Assembly: GCF_002165305.2 (NCBI RefSeq)
Contig: NZ_CP032286.1
Coordinates: forward strand, 620,001 to 684,000
Direction of reading: 5' to 3'
Length of the DNA stretch: 64,000 nt
From: Acinetobacter sp. WCHA55
GTDB lineage: Bacteria; Pseudomonadota; Gammaproteobacteria; Pseudomonadales; Moraxellaceae
Of this stretch, positions 17,636 to 26,092 are shown one piece after another (position 1 is the first letter of the stretch; every line of letters starts with the position of its first letter). The position numbers and the translations under genes were made by a program. The notes beneath the pieces are model-generated. The model had not been told where the DNA came from, did no database searches, and worked only from the letters and a program-made list of their open reading frames with translations.

Positions 17636-18070
17636 ATGCCAAGCTTGAGAATTACGCATGGAACATGGGATGAGTTGCAACAGGCTGCGAAGATGATTCG
17701 TGAGCAGGTCTTTATCCAAGAGCAAAACATTGCTGCTGAAGATGAATGGGATGAGCAAGATGAAATCGCAGTTCATTTTGTGGTCTATGAGCAAGATCAA
17801 GCCATCGCCACCGCACGACTTTTGCAAAATCATAGTATTGGTCGTGTTGCAGTTTTGGAGTCCCATTGCGGTTTGGGCGTAGGCAAAGTCCTGATGCAGG
17901 CAGTGATAGCATATGCACAACAGCAACAACGTCCATTTTTAGTCTTATCCTCTCAAGTGCATGCACAAGCGTTTTATCAGGCTCTGGGCTTTATGCAAGA
18001 GGGTGAGGAGTATTTAGATTGTGGCATTCCGCATATCCATATGCGTTTATCATCTATAAAAAAGCCCTGA
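17636..18070 (+). CDS. GNAT family N-acetyltransferase
   Basis: The 144-residue product is a single GNAT domain. The beta4-alpha3 acetyl-CoA loop appears as VLESHCGLGVGKVLM, with the Q/R-x-x-G-x-G/A-like turn in CGLGVGK, and the late AFYQALGF motif is typical. The N-terminal VFIQEQNI...EDEWDE stretch matches the ElaA/YjcF-like branch. Start ATG 17636 has TAGGGA 7 bases upstream. Upstream in-frame ATGs would lack such a site. The acceptor (amine, amino acid or protein) is unknown. Confidence 0.83.
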   Translation: MPSLRITHGTWDELQQAAKMIREQVFIQEQNIAAEDEWDEQDEIAVHFVVYEQDQAIATARLLQNHSIGRVAVLESHCGLGVGKVLMQAVIAYAQQQQRPFLVLSSQVHAQAFYQALGFMQEGEEYLDCGIPHIHMRLSSIKKP

Positions 18071-18089
18071 TTTTTCAGGGCTTCTTTAT
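18057..18089 (+). terminator. Terminator after the GNAT gene
   Basis: Stem AAGCCCTGA/TCAGGGCTT with a T-rich loop, overlapping the last codons of the GNAT gene. The A-rich left side means it may also terminate the convergent gene at 18103-18444. Confidence 0.85.
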
Positions 18090-18102
18090 TAGTCACAACA
18101 TA

Positions 18103-18444
18103 TTAGTGACCATGTTCAGTTGACATTTTCGCATGTTCATCGGCACTCATGCCGTGATCATCAGTGGTTGCATGTTCTGTCGTATCTTCAGAGGCTACTT
18201 GAGCTCTTGCTTCACGCGCTTCTTTATCCGCTTGCGCTTTAGCCATCGCTTCTTCAGACATCGCAGGCGCATTTTTAAAGGCATGTTGTTGAGAGTTTTG
18301 CTGTGTTTGCTGACTTGGCATATAGTCAGGCTCATTGGTGATCGCAAGGTAGAAGATACCTAAGAAAATTCCACTTAAAATGAAAGCAATAATCAGTGCT
18401 TTCCAACCCCATGGTGATTTTTCAGGAGAAGTATTGTCAGTCAT
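18103..18444 (-). CDS. Small membrane protein with histidine-rich tail
   Basis: About 113 residues: a short cytosolic head, one membrane helix (ALIIAFILSGIFLGIFYLAI, about 15-35), then a polar tail exposed on the far side. The tail has a long Ala/Glu/Lys stretch likely to be helical. It ends in a His, Asp and Met-rich segment (DDHGMSADEHAKMSTEHGH) that could bind Cu, Ni or Zn. Metal binding is inference from composition. ATG 18442-18444 is preferred over an upstream in-frame TTG. I recognise no named family. Confidence 0.65.
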   Translation of the reverse strand: MTDNTSPEKSPWGWKALIIAFILSGIFLGIFYLAITNEPDYMPSQQTQQNSQQHAFKNAPAMSEEAMAKAQADKEAREARAQVASEDTTEHATTDDHGMSADEHAKMSTEHGH

Positions 18445-18592
18445 GTGCAACAGCCCAATTGAATAAAAATAAATCTAAAACTATGTAACTTTATAACACA
18501 AAAAACTGCGTCAGGCTTGAAAAGTATGCACTAAAATAAGTCAAAATTAGATGCTGAATCAGCAGGTTAATTTTGTTATGTGCTGAGAGCGT

Positions 18593-18623
18593 AAAAAAAG
18601 GGATTTGCTGATCCCTTTTTTAA
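18593..18623 (-). terminator. Terminator of the thiolase/multifunctional enzyme operon
   Basis: Stem AAAAAGGGAT/ATCCCTTTTT with a 6-base loop, located about 10 bases after the stop codon of the multifunctional beta-oxidation gene and read leftwards. Confidence 0.85.
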
Positions 18624-18633
18624 GATTGAAGTT

Positions 18634-20766
18634 TTAGCGAATCCGACCCGATGGCTCCGATTCAATCAGACGTTGTGGTGCTTTAAAACGCTCACCGTAT
18701 TTCGCTTCAAGTTCATTGCTACGTTGTACAGCTTGTCCTAAACCATATTGATTTAAAAACTGAATTGCACCACCTGTCCACTGCGCAAAACCAATCCCAA
18801 AAATCGAACCGATATTGGCATCAATCACCGACTCTAGGACGTTCTCTTCATAACAACGCAAGGTATCTAGCGCTTGCACAAACAGGAAACGGTCAATCAT
18901 TTCTTGTTCAGAAATATCTACATCTTTTTTCCAATGGTTCAAACCCTCCCAAAGATGCTTTTTACCATCCTCTGGATAATCGTAGAACCCTGCACCAGCA
19001 GCTTTTCCTTTGCGGTTAAAGGTATGAATCATGGTTTCAATCACATCATCTGCACCTGAATGAGGCAAGTCTTTACCTTCGGCCTGCAGTGCCTTACGCG
19101 TTTCATTGGCAACATGTTCAGAAAGTGTTAATGCAACTTCATCTTGAATGGCTAATGGGCCAACGGGCATGCCTGCTTTGAGTGCTGCCATTTCAATACG
19201 TGCTGGGTGTACACCTTCATGCAGTAAACGTAAACCTTCCTGAACAAAAGTGCCAAATACACGACTGGTAAAGAAGCCACGACTATCATTGACAACAATC
19301 GGAATTTTGCTAATTTGCTGTACATAGTCATAAGCTTTAGCCAAAGTTTCAGCAGAAGTGTTTTTACCTTTAATGATTTCAACCAATTGCATTTTATCGA
19401 CTGGACTAAAGAAATGCAGACCAATGAAGTTTGCTTGATCTTTCGATGCATTTGCCAAACCTGTAATCGGTAATGTAGAAGTGTTTGAAGCCATCACTCC
19501 ACCAGAGATAAGGAATGCTTCAGCTTCTTGAGTAACTTTCGCTTTGAGCTCTTGATTTTCAAATACTGCTTCAATGATTAAATCACAGCCTTTTAAATCC
19601 TCGGCAGATGCCGTAGCTGTAATCAAACTTAAAACCTGATCACGCTTTTCAGCGGTCATACGACCTTGTGATACCTTTTTATCTAGTAATTTTTGGCTAT
19701 AGGCTTTGCCTTTTTCTGCATTTTCAACAGAAACATCTTTGAGTACAACGGGAATACCTTTAATTGCTGTTGAATAAGCAATCCCAGCACCCATCATCCC
19801 TGCGCCAAGCACACCGACTTTAGTGGTTTGCCATTTCGGAATCTCTTTAGGGCGACTTGCACCTGCTTTAATAGCATTCAGCCCATGCCAAAAAGTACCG
19901 ATCATATTTTTTGAAATTTGACCTGTCGCTAGATAGGTAAAATAACGAGATTCAATAGTCAGTGCCGTGTCCACATCAACTTGCGCACCTTCCACCGCAG
20001 CCGCCATGATCGCTTCAGGTGCAGGATAGCAACCTTTGGTTTTATCACGGAGCATTGCTGGGGCAATCGCCAGCATTTGCGCAACCGCAGGTGTTTTAGG
20101 ATCGCCACCTGGAATTTTATAGCCTTTAACATCAAAAGGTTGTTGTGATTTTGGATTGGCTTTAACCCAAGCAATCGCCTTATCCATCAACTCTTCAGTT
20201 GTTTCCGCAGTATCTTGAATTAAACCAAGAGATTTTGCTTTATCTACACCAAACTGCTTACCTTCCATTAAGAATGGAAAAGCATTTTGTAAACCTAAAA
20301 GGCGTACCATACGTACAATGCCACCACCACCTGGCAGTAGACCTAACGTTACTTCCGGCAAGCCAAACTTCGTTTTAGGATCATTCAATGCAATACGTGC
20401 ATGACAACCTAAGGCAATTTCCCAACCGCCACCTAAAGCTGTACCGTTCAATGCTGCAACCACAGGAACACCTAAAGTTTCGATATAACGAAACTCTGCT
20501 TTCATTTTCTGAATCATTTCAAAAAATGGGGTGGCATCTTCCAAACGTGCTTGGATCAATTCATCCAAATCACCGCCTGCAAAGAAGGTTTTTTTTGCTG
20601 AACGGAAAATAATCCCTGTAATCGATGTTTCAGATTTCAGTTTAGAAACAATGTTTTCTAAAGCTACACGGAAATCTGCATTCATGGTATTTGCTGATTG
20701 ATTCGGAGAATCAAAAGTTAGAATAATAATGCCATCGTCATTTTTTAAATATTGAATTGCGCTCAT
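18634..20766 (-). CDS. Enoyl-CoA hydratase/3-hydroxyacyl-CoA dehydrogenase (FadB/FadJ-type)
   Basis: Multifunctional beta-oxidation enzyme of 710 residues. The N-terminal crotonase domain (about 1-200) shows the FFAGGDLDEL oxyanion segment, NGTALGGGWEIALG and FGLPEVTLGLLPGGGG with its catalytic Glu. The middle NAD domain starts at GVLGAGMMGAGIAY near residue 320. GLHFFSPVDKMQLVE is the 3-hydroxyacyl-CoA dehydrogenase signature. The gene follows a thiolase after 11 bases, so together they run one full turn of beta-oxidation. The shorter FadJ-like hydratase domain suggests a secondary or substrate-specialised pathway rather than the main FadBA pair, but this is inference. Confidence 0.9.
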   Translation of the reverse strand: MSAIQYLKNDDGIIILTFDSPNQSANTMNADFRVALENIVSKLKSETSITGIIFRSAKKTFFAGGDLDELIQARLEDATPFFEMIQKMKAEFRYIETLGVPVVAALNGTALGGGWEIALGCHARIALNDPKTKFGLPEVTLGLLPGGGGIVRMVRLLGLQNAFPFLMEGKQFGVDKAKSLGLIQDTAETTEELMDKAIAWVKANPKSQQPFDVKGYKIPGGDPKTPAVAQMLAIAPAMLRDKTKGCYPAPEAIMAAAVEGAQVDVDTALTIESRYFTYLATGQISKNMIGTFWHGLNAIKAGASRPKEIPKWQTTKVGVLGAGMMGAGIAYSTAIKGIPVVLKDVSVENAEKGKAYSQKLLDKKVSQGRMTAEKRDQVLSLITATASAEDLKGCDLIIEAVFENQELKAKVTQEAEAFLISGGVMASNTSTLPITGLANASKDQANFIGLHFFSPVDKMQLVEIIKGKNTSAETLAKAYDYVQQISKIPIVVNDSRGFFTSRVFGTFVQEGLRLLHEGVHPARIEMAALKAGMPVGPLAIQDEVALTLSEHVANETRKALQAEGKDLPHSGADDVIETMIHTFNRKGKAAGAGFYDYPEDGKKHLWEGLNHWKKDVDISEQEMIDRFLFVQALDTLRCYEENVLESVIDANIGSIFGIGFAQWTGGAIQFLNQYGLGQAVQRSNELEAKYGERFKAPQRLIESEPSGRIR

Positions 20767-20777
20767 TATTATTCTCC

Positions 20778-21983
20778 TTATACCAACTCAATAATGGTCG
20801 CAATACCCATGCCACCACCTACACATAATGTTGCCAAACCACGCTTTTTACCTTGACGCTCTAATTCATCCAGTAACGTTCCGAGAATCATCGCACCCGT
20901 CGCGCCCAATGGATGCCCCATTGCAATTGCACCACCATTAACATTGACTTTATCGCTTGGTACTTTTAATTCCGTCATAAAGCGCATCACCACAGATGCA
21001 AAGGCTTCATTGACTTCAAATAGATCAATATCGTCAATACTTAGACCTGCTTTTGCCAATGCTTTACGAGCAGCAGGTGCAGGCCCAGTCAGCATAATGG
21101 TTGGATCTGAACCGACTAATGCTGTCGCCAAGACTTTGGCACGTGGTTTTAAACCTTGCTCTTTGACCGCTTTCTCAGAAGCAAGCAATACAAGTGCTGC
21201 ACCATCGACAATACCCGATGAATTTCCTGCATGATGCACATGGTTAATTTTTTGTGCTTCTGGATACTGTTGTAATGCAATCGCATCAAAACCCATTGCC
21301 CCCATCATTTCAAAACTTGGATTGAGCTTTGCTAAACCTTCTGCTGTTGTGGTTGGTTTAATAAATTCATCTTGGTCTAAAATGGTCACGCCCGCTTTGT
21401 CTTTGATGGCAACCACAGATTGATTGAAATAACCCGCAGCTTGCGCAGCTGCAGCTTTACGCTGTGAATTTGCTGCAAAGGCATCGACATCTGAACGTGT
21501 ATAACCATCCAAGGTTGCGATTAAATCCGCGCCAATGCCTTGCGGAACAAAGTGTGATTTTAAATTGGTTTCAGGGTCTAATGCCCACGGCCCACCATCC
21601 GAACCCATTGCTATACGTGACATCGACTCGACACCACCAGCAACCACCACATCTTCCCAACCTGAACGTACTTTTTGCGCAGCCATATTCACAGCTTCTA
21701 AACCTGATGCACAAAAACGGTTAATTTGCACACCTGCCACATCATTGTCCCAACCTGCTGCAATTGCCGCAGTTTTTGCAATATCACCACCTTGGTCTGC
21801 AATAGGCGTGACACATCCCAAGACAATATCATCCACTTTCGAGGTATCTAAATGATGACGATCTTTCAATTCATTCAACAATGTGGTTAATAACGTAATC
21901 GGTTTTACTTCATGTAGTGAACCATCTTTCTTTCCTTTTCCGCGTGGTGTGCGAATGGCGTCAATGATATAAGCCTCGCTCAT
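20778..21983 (-). CDS. Acetyl-CoA C-acyltransferase (thiolase)
   Basis: Catalyses the thiolytic last step of beta-oxidation. The 401-residue product has the nucleophilic Cys in [12 protein letters not shown], the second signature [16 protein letters not shown] with its His, and the C-terminal active-site Cys in LCVGGGMG. First gene of a two-gene operon with the FadB/FadJ-type enzyme. An AraC-type regulator lies about 190 bases upstream on the same strand, separated by a strong terminator. Chain-length preference cannot be read from the sequence. Confidence 0.92.
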   Translation of the reverse strand: MSEAYIIDAIRTPRGKGKKDGSLHEVKPITLLTTLLNELKDRHHLDTSKVDDIVLGCVTPIADQGGDIAKTAAIAAGWDNDVAGVQINRFCASGLEAVNMAAQKVRSGWEDVVVAGGVESMSRIAMGSDGGPWALDPETNLKSHFVPQGIGADLIATLDGYTRSDVDAFAANSQRKAAAAQAAGYFNQSVVAIKDKAGVTILDQDEFIKPTTTAEGLAKLNPSFEMMGAMGFDAIALQQYPEAQKINHVHHAGNSSGIVDGAALVLLASEKAVKEQGLKPRAKVLATALVGSDPTIMLTGPAPAARKALAKAGLSIDDIDLFEVNEAFASVVMRFMTELKVPSDKVNVNGGAIAMGHPLGATGAMILGTLLDELERQGKKRGLATLCVGGGMGIATIIELV

Positions 21984-22110
21984 AGCTGTTCCTTTTTATG
22001 ACTTTTAAGTTGTTATGCATTTGAGTGTACAAATTAATGGCCGTGATGCAATGACTAGAACGGGTCAGGTCAGATGAGTCTTTTTGCCAATAGACTGAAG
22101 ATTTGGGCAT

Positions 22111-22141
22111 AAAAAAACCCAAGATCGAAATCTTGGGTTTA
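22111..22141 (-). terminator. Terminator after the AraC-type regulator
   Basis: Eleven-base stem AAACCCAAGAT/ATCTTGGGTTT around a CGAA loop, with an A7 run that gives the U tract when read leftwards. Separates the regulator from the thiolase operon. Confidence 0.9.
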
Positions 22142-22173
22142 GCAATGTGCCGAACCGTCGTCAAACTAAAAAA

Positions 22174-23184
22174 TTAGTGATAGCCGTGTAGTTGGCGATA
22201 TAAACCAGGTGTGACCCCAGTCCATTTTTTAAAGGCACGGTGGAAGGTACTGGTTTCACTAAAGCCTACTTGTTGCGCCACATCTTCCAACGTCAAACCC
22301 GGATTTAACAACAGGTGAATCGCTGCATCACGACGTAATGCATCTTTCACGCCTTGGTAACTTTTACCTTCAGCAGCTAAGCGGCGACGCAGCGTTTGTG
22401 GAGATAAATACAACATAGACGCCACATCATTCAGGGTTGGCATCTCCTCACCAATTTGACTCTTCAATACATCACGAATACGTGAAGTGAGTGAGTTGGT
22501 GTTTTTAAATTTAACTAATAACTGCGCAGGAGCAGCTTTTAAGAACTCTTCTAATGTTTCTTCATTTTGCCGAATAGGTAAGTCCAAATAATCTGCGGCA
22601 AAAGTGATTTCGGTACGCGGCATGTCGAACTGCATCACAGGTGCGAAGAACAGAGCATCGTACTCATCTGCATGAGTCGGACGCTCATAACCAAAGTGCA
22701 CCCGCTCCAGCGGTAAACGACGTTCAATCAGCCACGACGCGAGACCATGCCAAATCATCAGCATACTTTCGGTAATGAAGTGATCTGGATCCATCGATTT
22801 AGGAATCTGAGGAACAAGACGAGCCTCGTGCTTGTCGCGTTCTAATGTTACTGACCACTCATCGCCAAACAGTTTATAAAACTGTGAAGACAGTTCTAAA
22901 GCATCACCTAAAGTTTTGGCATGAATAATCAGCTGACACATGATGGCAAACGTACCTAAACGACGTGGTTGCTTATCGAAGCCAACATGTTCGTCTTGGG
23001 TCACCATCCATAACATTTTAACGAAGCGAGTATATTGTTCTGGAGAAATACGGGCTTTAGGTTGACGCAGCAGTTCTGCCTCAATCCCTACGTGAGAAAG
23101 TAATGTTTCGACATCCATGCCGAGACGTTTTACGCCAGTTAAAGCCGCATTGACGAAATGGATACTAATGGTATCGCGGCTCAT
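22174..23184 (-). CDS. AraC family transcriptional regulator
   Basis: A 336-residue regulator with an N-terminal arabinose-binding-domain type 2 region (as in OruR and ArgR-like regulators) and a C-terminal AraC HTH (about 235-330: EMPTLNDVASMLYLSPQTLRRRL, then the second helix-turn-helix with TLEDVAQQVGFSETSTFHRAFKKW). ATG 23182-23184 has GAAGGA 7 bases upstream, which decides it over the in-frame GTG 30 bases earlier. It lies between the thiolase operon and a divergent class III CoA-transferase gene. Control of one or both is likely from position but not shown. Confidence 0.88.
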   Translation of the reverse strand: MSRDTISIHFVNAALTGVKRLGMDVETLLSHVGIEAELLRQPKARISPEQYTRFVKMLWMVTQDEHVGFDKQPRRLGTFAIMCQLIIHAKTLGDALELSSQFYKLFGDEWSVTLERDKHEARLVPQIPKSMDPDHFITESMLMIWHGLASWLIERRLPLERVHFGYERPTHADEYDALFFAPVMQFDMPRTEITFAADYLDLPIRQNEETLEEFLKAAPAQLLVKFKNTNSLTSRIRDVLKSQIGEEMPTLNDVASMLYLSPQTLRRRLAAEGKSYQGVKDALRRDAAIHLLLNPGLTLEDVAQQVGFSETSTFHRAFKKWTGVTPGLYRQLHGYH

Positions 23185-23393
23185 ATTTAATCCTTCAGTC
23201 TCTTTTATATTCACTTGCGTTTGACCTAAATGACGCTAAAAAAAGTATTTTAGGCAATTTACACTAAGGTTTTTTGCCTTTTTACATGTTAAATTGCCGA
23301 AATGATCAAGGTAAATGGCTGAACATGACATTGTTTTGTTGCTTTTATATTTCTAAAATAGCTAAAAAATCAACATAAAAAGAGAAAATAAAC

Positions 23394-24512
23394 ATGGATA
23401 TGGCATTGAAAGGATTGAAAGTTCTCGATTTTTCTACACTTTTGCCCGGACCTTTTGCAACAATGTACTTGGCAGACCTAGGTGCAGAAGTGATCCACAT
23501 TGAGTCTCCAACCCGCCCCGATCTGATCCGTTTAATGCCACCTTATGCCAATGGGCAGGCCACTGCACATAGTTATCTCAACCGAAATAAGCATGCTGTC
23601 GCTTTGGATTTGAAAGATCCTGCCAATATTGAACTGATCAAATCGAAAATTTCAGACTATGACATTGTGATTGAACAATTTCGTCCAGGCGTGATGCAAA
23701 GATTGGGACTCGATTATCAGACCTTATCTGAAATTAATCCGCGCTTGATCTATTGTTCCATTACAGGTTATGGGCAAACAGGAGGGTATCAAAATAAAGC
23801 AGGACACGATATCAACTACGTAGCTTTGTCAGGGATCGCAGGACATAGCGGCCGACAGCACAGTGGACCACCCCCAATGGGGATTCAAATTGCGGATATT
23901 GCAGGAGGCTCTTTGCATAGCGTGATTGGGATTTTAGCCGCAGTAATTGAAAGGCAGCGGAGTGGTTTGGGGCAGTATATTGATATTTCTATGACTGACT
24001 GTGTGGTGGGGCTCAGTAGCATGGCTGCAGCGGCGAGCTTAGCAGGACAGGAAAAGCAAGGGCCGGAGCAAAGCTATCTCAATGGTGCGACTTTTTATGA
24101 CTATTATGAAACGCTAGATGGACGTTATTTATCGATTGGGAGTTTAGAGCCACAGTTTTTACATGGGTTGGCCCATATTTTAGAGTTGCCGATTGTAGCT
24201 GAAAAAGGAGCTTCATTGGCAACCGAAGACCGTCAGATGGTGAAACAAGCAATAAAAGACAAAATTAAAACTCAAGATTTTGCCACGTGGAACGCAATTT
24301 TTCAGCAGCAAGATGTCTGCGTTGAGCCTGTATTAAAGTTAGATGAAGCACTCGATTCGCAGTTGGCAAAAGATCGTGCATGGGTGGTATCTGTACCTTT
24401 ACAAGAGGGGAGTACAAAAAGTGAACAACAATTGGCTTGTCCAATTAAGTTTTCACGTTCAAAAATAAGATATGAATTCATAGGTAAACCGCTCGGTTTT
24501 GATTCTTTGTGA
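23394..24512 (+). CDS. Class III CoA-transferase (CaiB/BaiF family)
   Basis: The 372-residue product carries the family opening GLKVLDFSTLLPGPFATM, the nucleotide segment DLGAEVIHIE, NRNKHAVALDLK, and the catalytic Asp in GIQIADIAGG near 165-170. Members transfer CoA between carboxylic acids or racemise 2-methylacyl-CoA. The sequence does not separate these. The ATG at 23394 has an AGAGA purine stretch upstream. Divergent from the AraC regulator with about 210 bases between them, it may be its target and may activate a fatty or branched acid for the nearby beta-oxidation genes. Confidence 0.87.
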   Translation: MDMALKGLKVLDFSTLLPGPFATMYLADLGAEVIHIESPTRPDLIRLMPPYANGQATAHSYLNRNKHAVALDLKDPANIELIKSKISDYDIVIEQFRPGVMQRLGLDYQTLSEINPRLIYCSITGYGQTGGYQNKAGHDINYVALSGIAGHSGRQHSGPPPMGIQIADIAGGSLHSVIGILAAVIERQRSGLGQYIDISMTDCVVGLSSMAAAASLAGQEKQGPEQSYLNGATFYDYYETLDGRYLSIGSLEPQFLHGLAHILELPIVAEKGASLATEDRQMVKQAIKDKIKTQDFATWNAIFQQQDVCVEPVLKLDEALDSQLAKDRAWVVSVPLQEGSTKSEQQLACPIKFSRSKIRYEFIGKPLGFDSL

Positions 24513-24631
24513 ATATCATATAGCGATAATTTGGTTGGATTTAAAACAACAAAACGTCATAAAATGGGTTTTTATACAAATAAAGCGTATCATATCGATT
24601 AGTTGTAATTTTGTAAGAAAGGTCACCAATT

Positions 24632-25909
24632 ATGAATAAATGTAAAAGAAGTTGGTGTTTTAATCTCAGTCTCTTAGCGCTCAGTTGCTTCTGTCAAAGC
24701 GTGTATGCTGCAAATGCCTTTGAGGCAGAAAGCCCTTGGATGCTAGGTGACTGGAATGGTCAGCGTAGCGCATTGAAGCAAAAAGGCTACGACTTTAGCT
24801 TTGGCTATACGGGTGAAATGGCAACGTTGCTCGATGCTTCACGTTCTTCAAATCATGGTACTGAATATGCAGACCAGTTTGCATTTGGTACGCACTTCGA
24901 TTTAGACAAAATTTTGGGTTGGCAGGATACTGAGGCTCAAATCACCATTACTGAGCGTAATGGACGTTCACTTTCTCAAACCTCCGACGCTTTAGATGGA
25001 CATTTAAGTTCTACTCAAGAAGTGTGGGGACGTGGACAAACGTGGCGTTTAACGGATTTGTGGATTAAGAAAAAGTTCATGGATCAAAAGTTGGACATCA
25101 AAGTCGGTCGATTTGGTGAAGGTGAAGACTTCAACAGTTTCGATTGTGATTTCCAGAACCTTGCGCTGTGTGGCTCTCAAGTTGGTAACTGGGTCGGTGA
25201 CCAATGGTACAACTGGCCTGTCAGTCAGTGGGCTGCGCGGGTTAAATACAATATCCGTCCTGAGCTATATGCGCAAGTTGGGGTATATGAATATAACCCT
25301 GAAAACTTAGAGCGTGGCAAAGGCTGGAACTTAAGTACAGACGGTTCGCATGGCGCTATTCTTCCTGCTGAAGTGGTGTGGCAGCCTGCTGTAGGTATAA
25401 ATAAGTTACCCGGCGAATATCGTGCGGGATATTACTACAGTTCGGCAGATGCCACAGACATTCAAAACCCACAGCAAACCTCACATAAACAAGGCGGCTG
25501 GGTCGTTGCCAAGCAACAACTCACAGCACATCACGGTGATGCTACACGTGGTTTAACAGGTTTTGTAAATCTCACACTACATGATTCAGATACCAATACG
25601 GTTCGCGACATGCAGAACATTGGTTTGGTCTATAAAGGTGCTTTTGATGCTCGCCCTCAAGACGAAATTGCGATTGGTCTAGCCCGTATTAATATCAATG
25701 ATGATGTCAATGACGCGAATATTGCCAATAACAGCGTTGATGCCCGTGGCTTACAAAGTGAAGAATATGATGCCGAGATTTACTACGGTATACATGCAGC
25801 CAACTGGTTAACCATTCGTCCCAATATCCAATATATCCGCCATGTAGGCGCATATAAAAATGGTGAAAATGCATGGGTCGGCGGAATTAAATTCCAGACT
25901 GCATTTTAG
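24632..25909 (+). CDS. oprB: OprB-type carbohydrate porin
   Basis: Outer-membrane porin of 425 residues. The signal peptide runs to about residue 26 (CFCQSVYA). The mature start has the OprB signature GDWNGQRSALKQKGYDF. The C-terminus ends VGGIKFQTAF, with the terminal Phe that the BAM machinery recognises. OprB porins admit glucose and related sugars. It lies directly upstream of the membrane glucose dehydrogenase gcd on the same strand, fitting a role in delivering glucose to the periplasmic enzyme. A 183-base gap with an inverted repeat separates the two, so expression may be uncoupled. Confidence 0.9.
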   Translation: MNKCKRSWCFNLSLLALSCFCQSVYAANAFEAESPWMLGDWNGQRSALKQKGYDFSFGYTGEMATLLDASRSSNHGTEYADQFAFGTHFDLDKILGWQDTEAQITITERNGRSLSQTSDALDGHLSSTQEVWGRGQTWRLTDLWIKKKFMDQKLDIKVGRFGEGEDFNSFDCDFQNLALCGSQVGNWVGDQWYNWPVSQWAARVKYNIRPELYAQVGVYEYNPENLERGKGWNLSTDGSHGAILPAEVVWQPAVGINKLPGEYRAGYYYSSADATDIQNPQQTSHKQGGWVVAKQQLTAHHGDATRGLTGFVNLTLHDSDTNTVRDMQNIGLVYKGAFDARPQDEIAIGLARININDDVNDANIANNSVDARGLQSEEYDAEIYYGIHAANWLTIRPNIQYIRHVGAYKNGENAWVGGIKFQTAF

Positions 25910-25921
25910 TTTCTAGATCTA

Positions 25922-26010
25922 TAAGTATTTGTCCAACAAGGTTGATAAATACGTTTATGGGTATTCAAAGCATAAAACTGTTTGAAATAAGTCGTTTGGA
26001 CAGATACTTA
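25922..26010. repeat. 15-bp inverted repeat between oprB and gcd
   Basis: Arms at 25922-25936 and 25996-26010 are complementary except for one G-T pair, with a 59-base spacer. The arms contain TTTGTCCAA and TTGGACAGA. No T run follows, so it is not an ordinary terminator. It could be an operator pair or an RNA structure controlling gcd. Confidence 0.6.
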
Positions 26011-26092
26011 AAATCTAAAAACTGTCTAGGTGCTTATATCAATGTTGAAATGATATGAGCTTTTAACAGAATCTAAGAAAAAGGTGGTCAAT

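Noticed and set aside
23248..23282. AGGCAA...TTGCCT pair between the AraC regulator and the CoA-transferase gene as operator
   Set aside because: Six-base arms in AT-rich DNA are too short, and no second site is seen.
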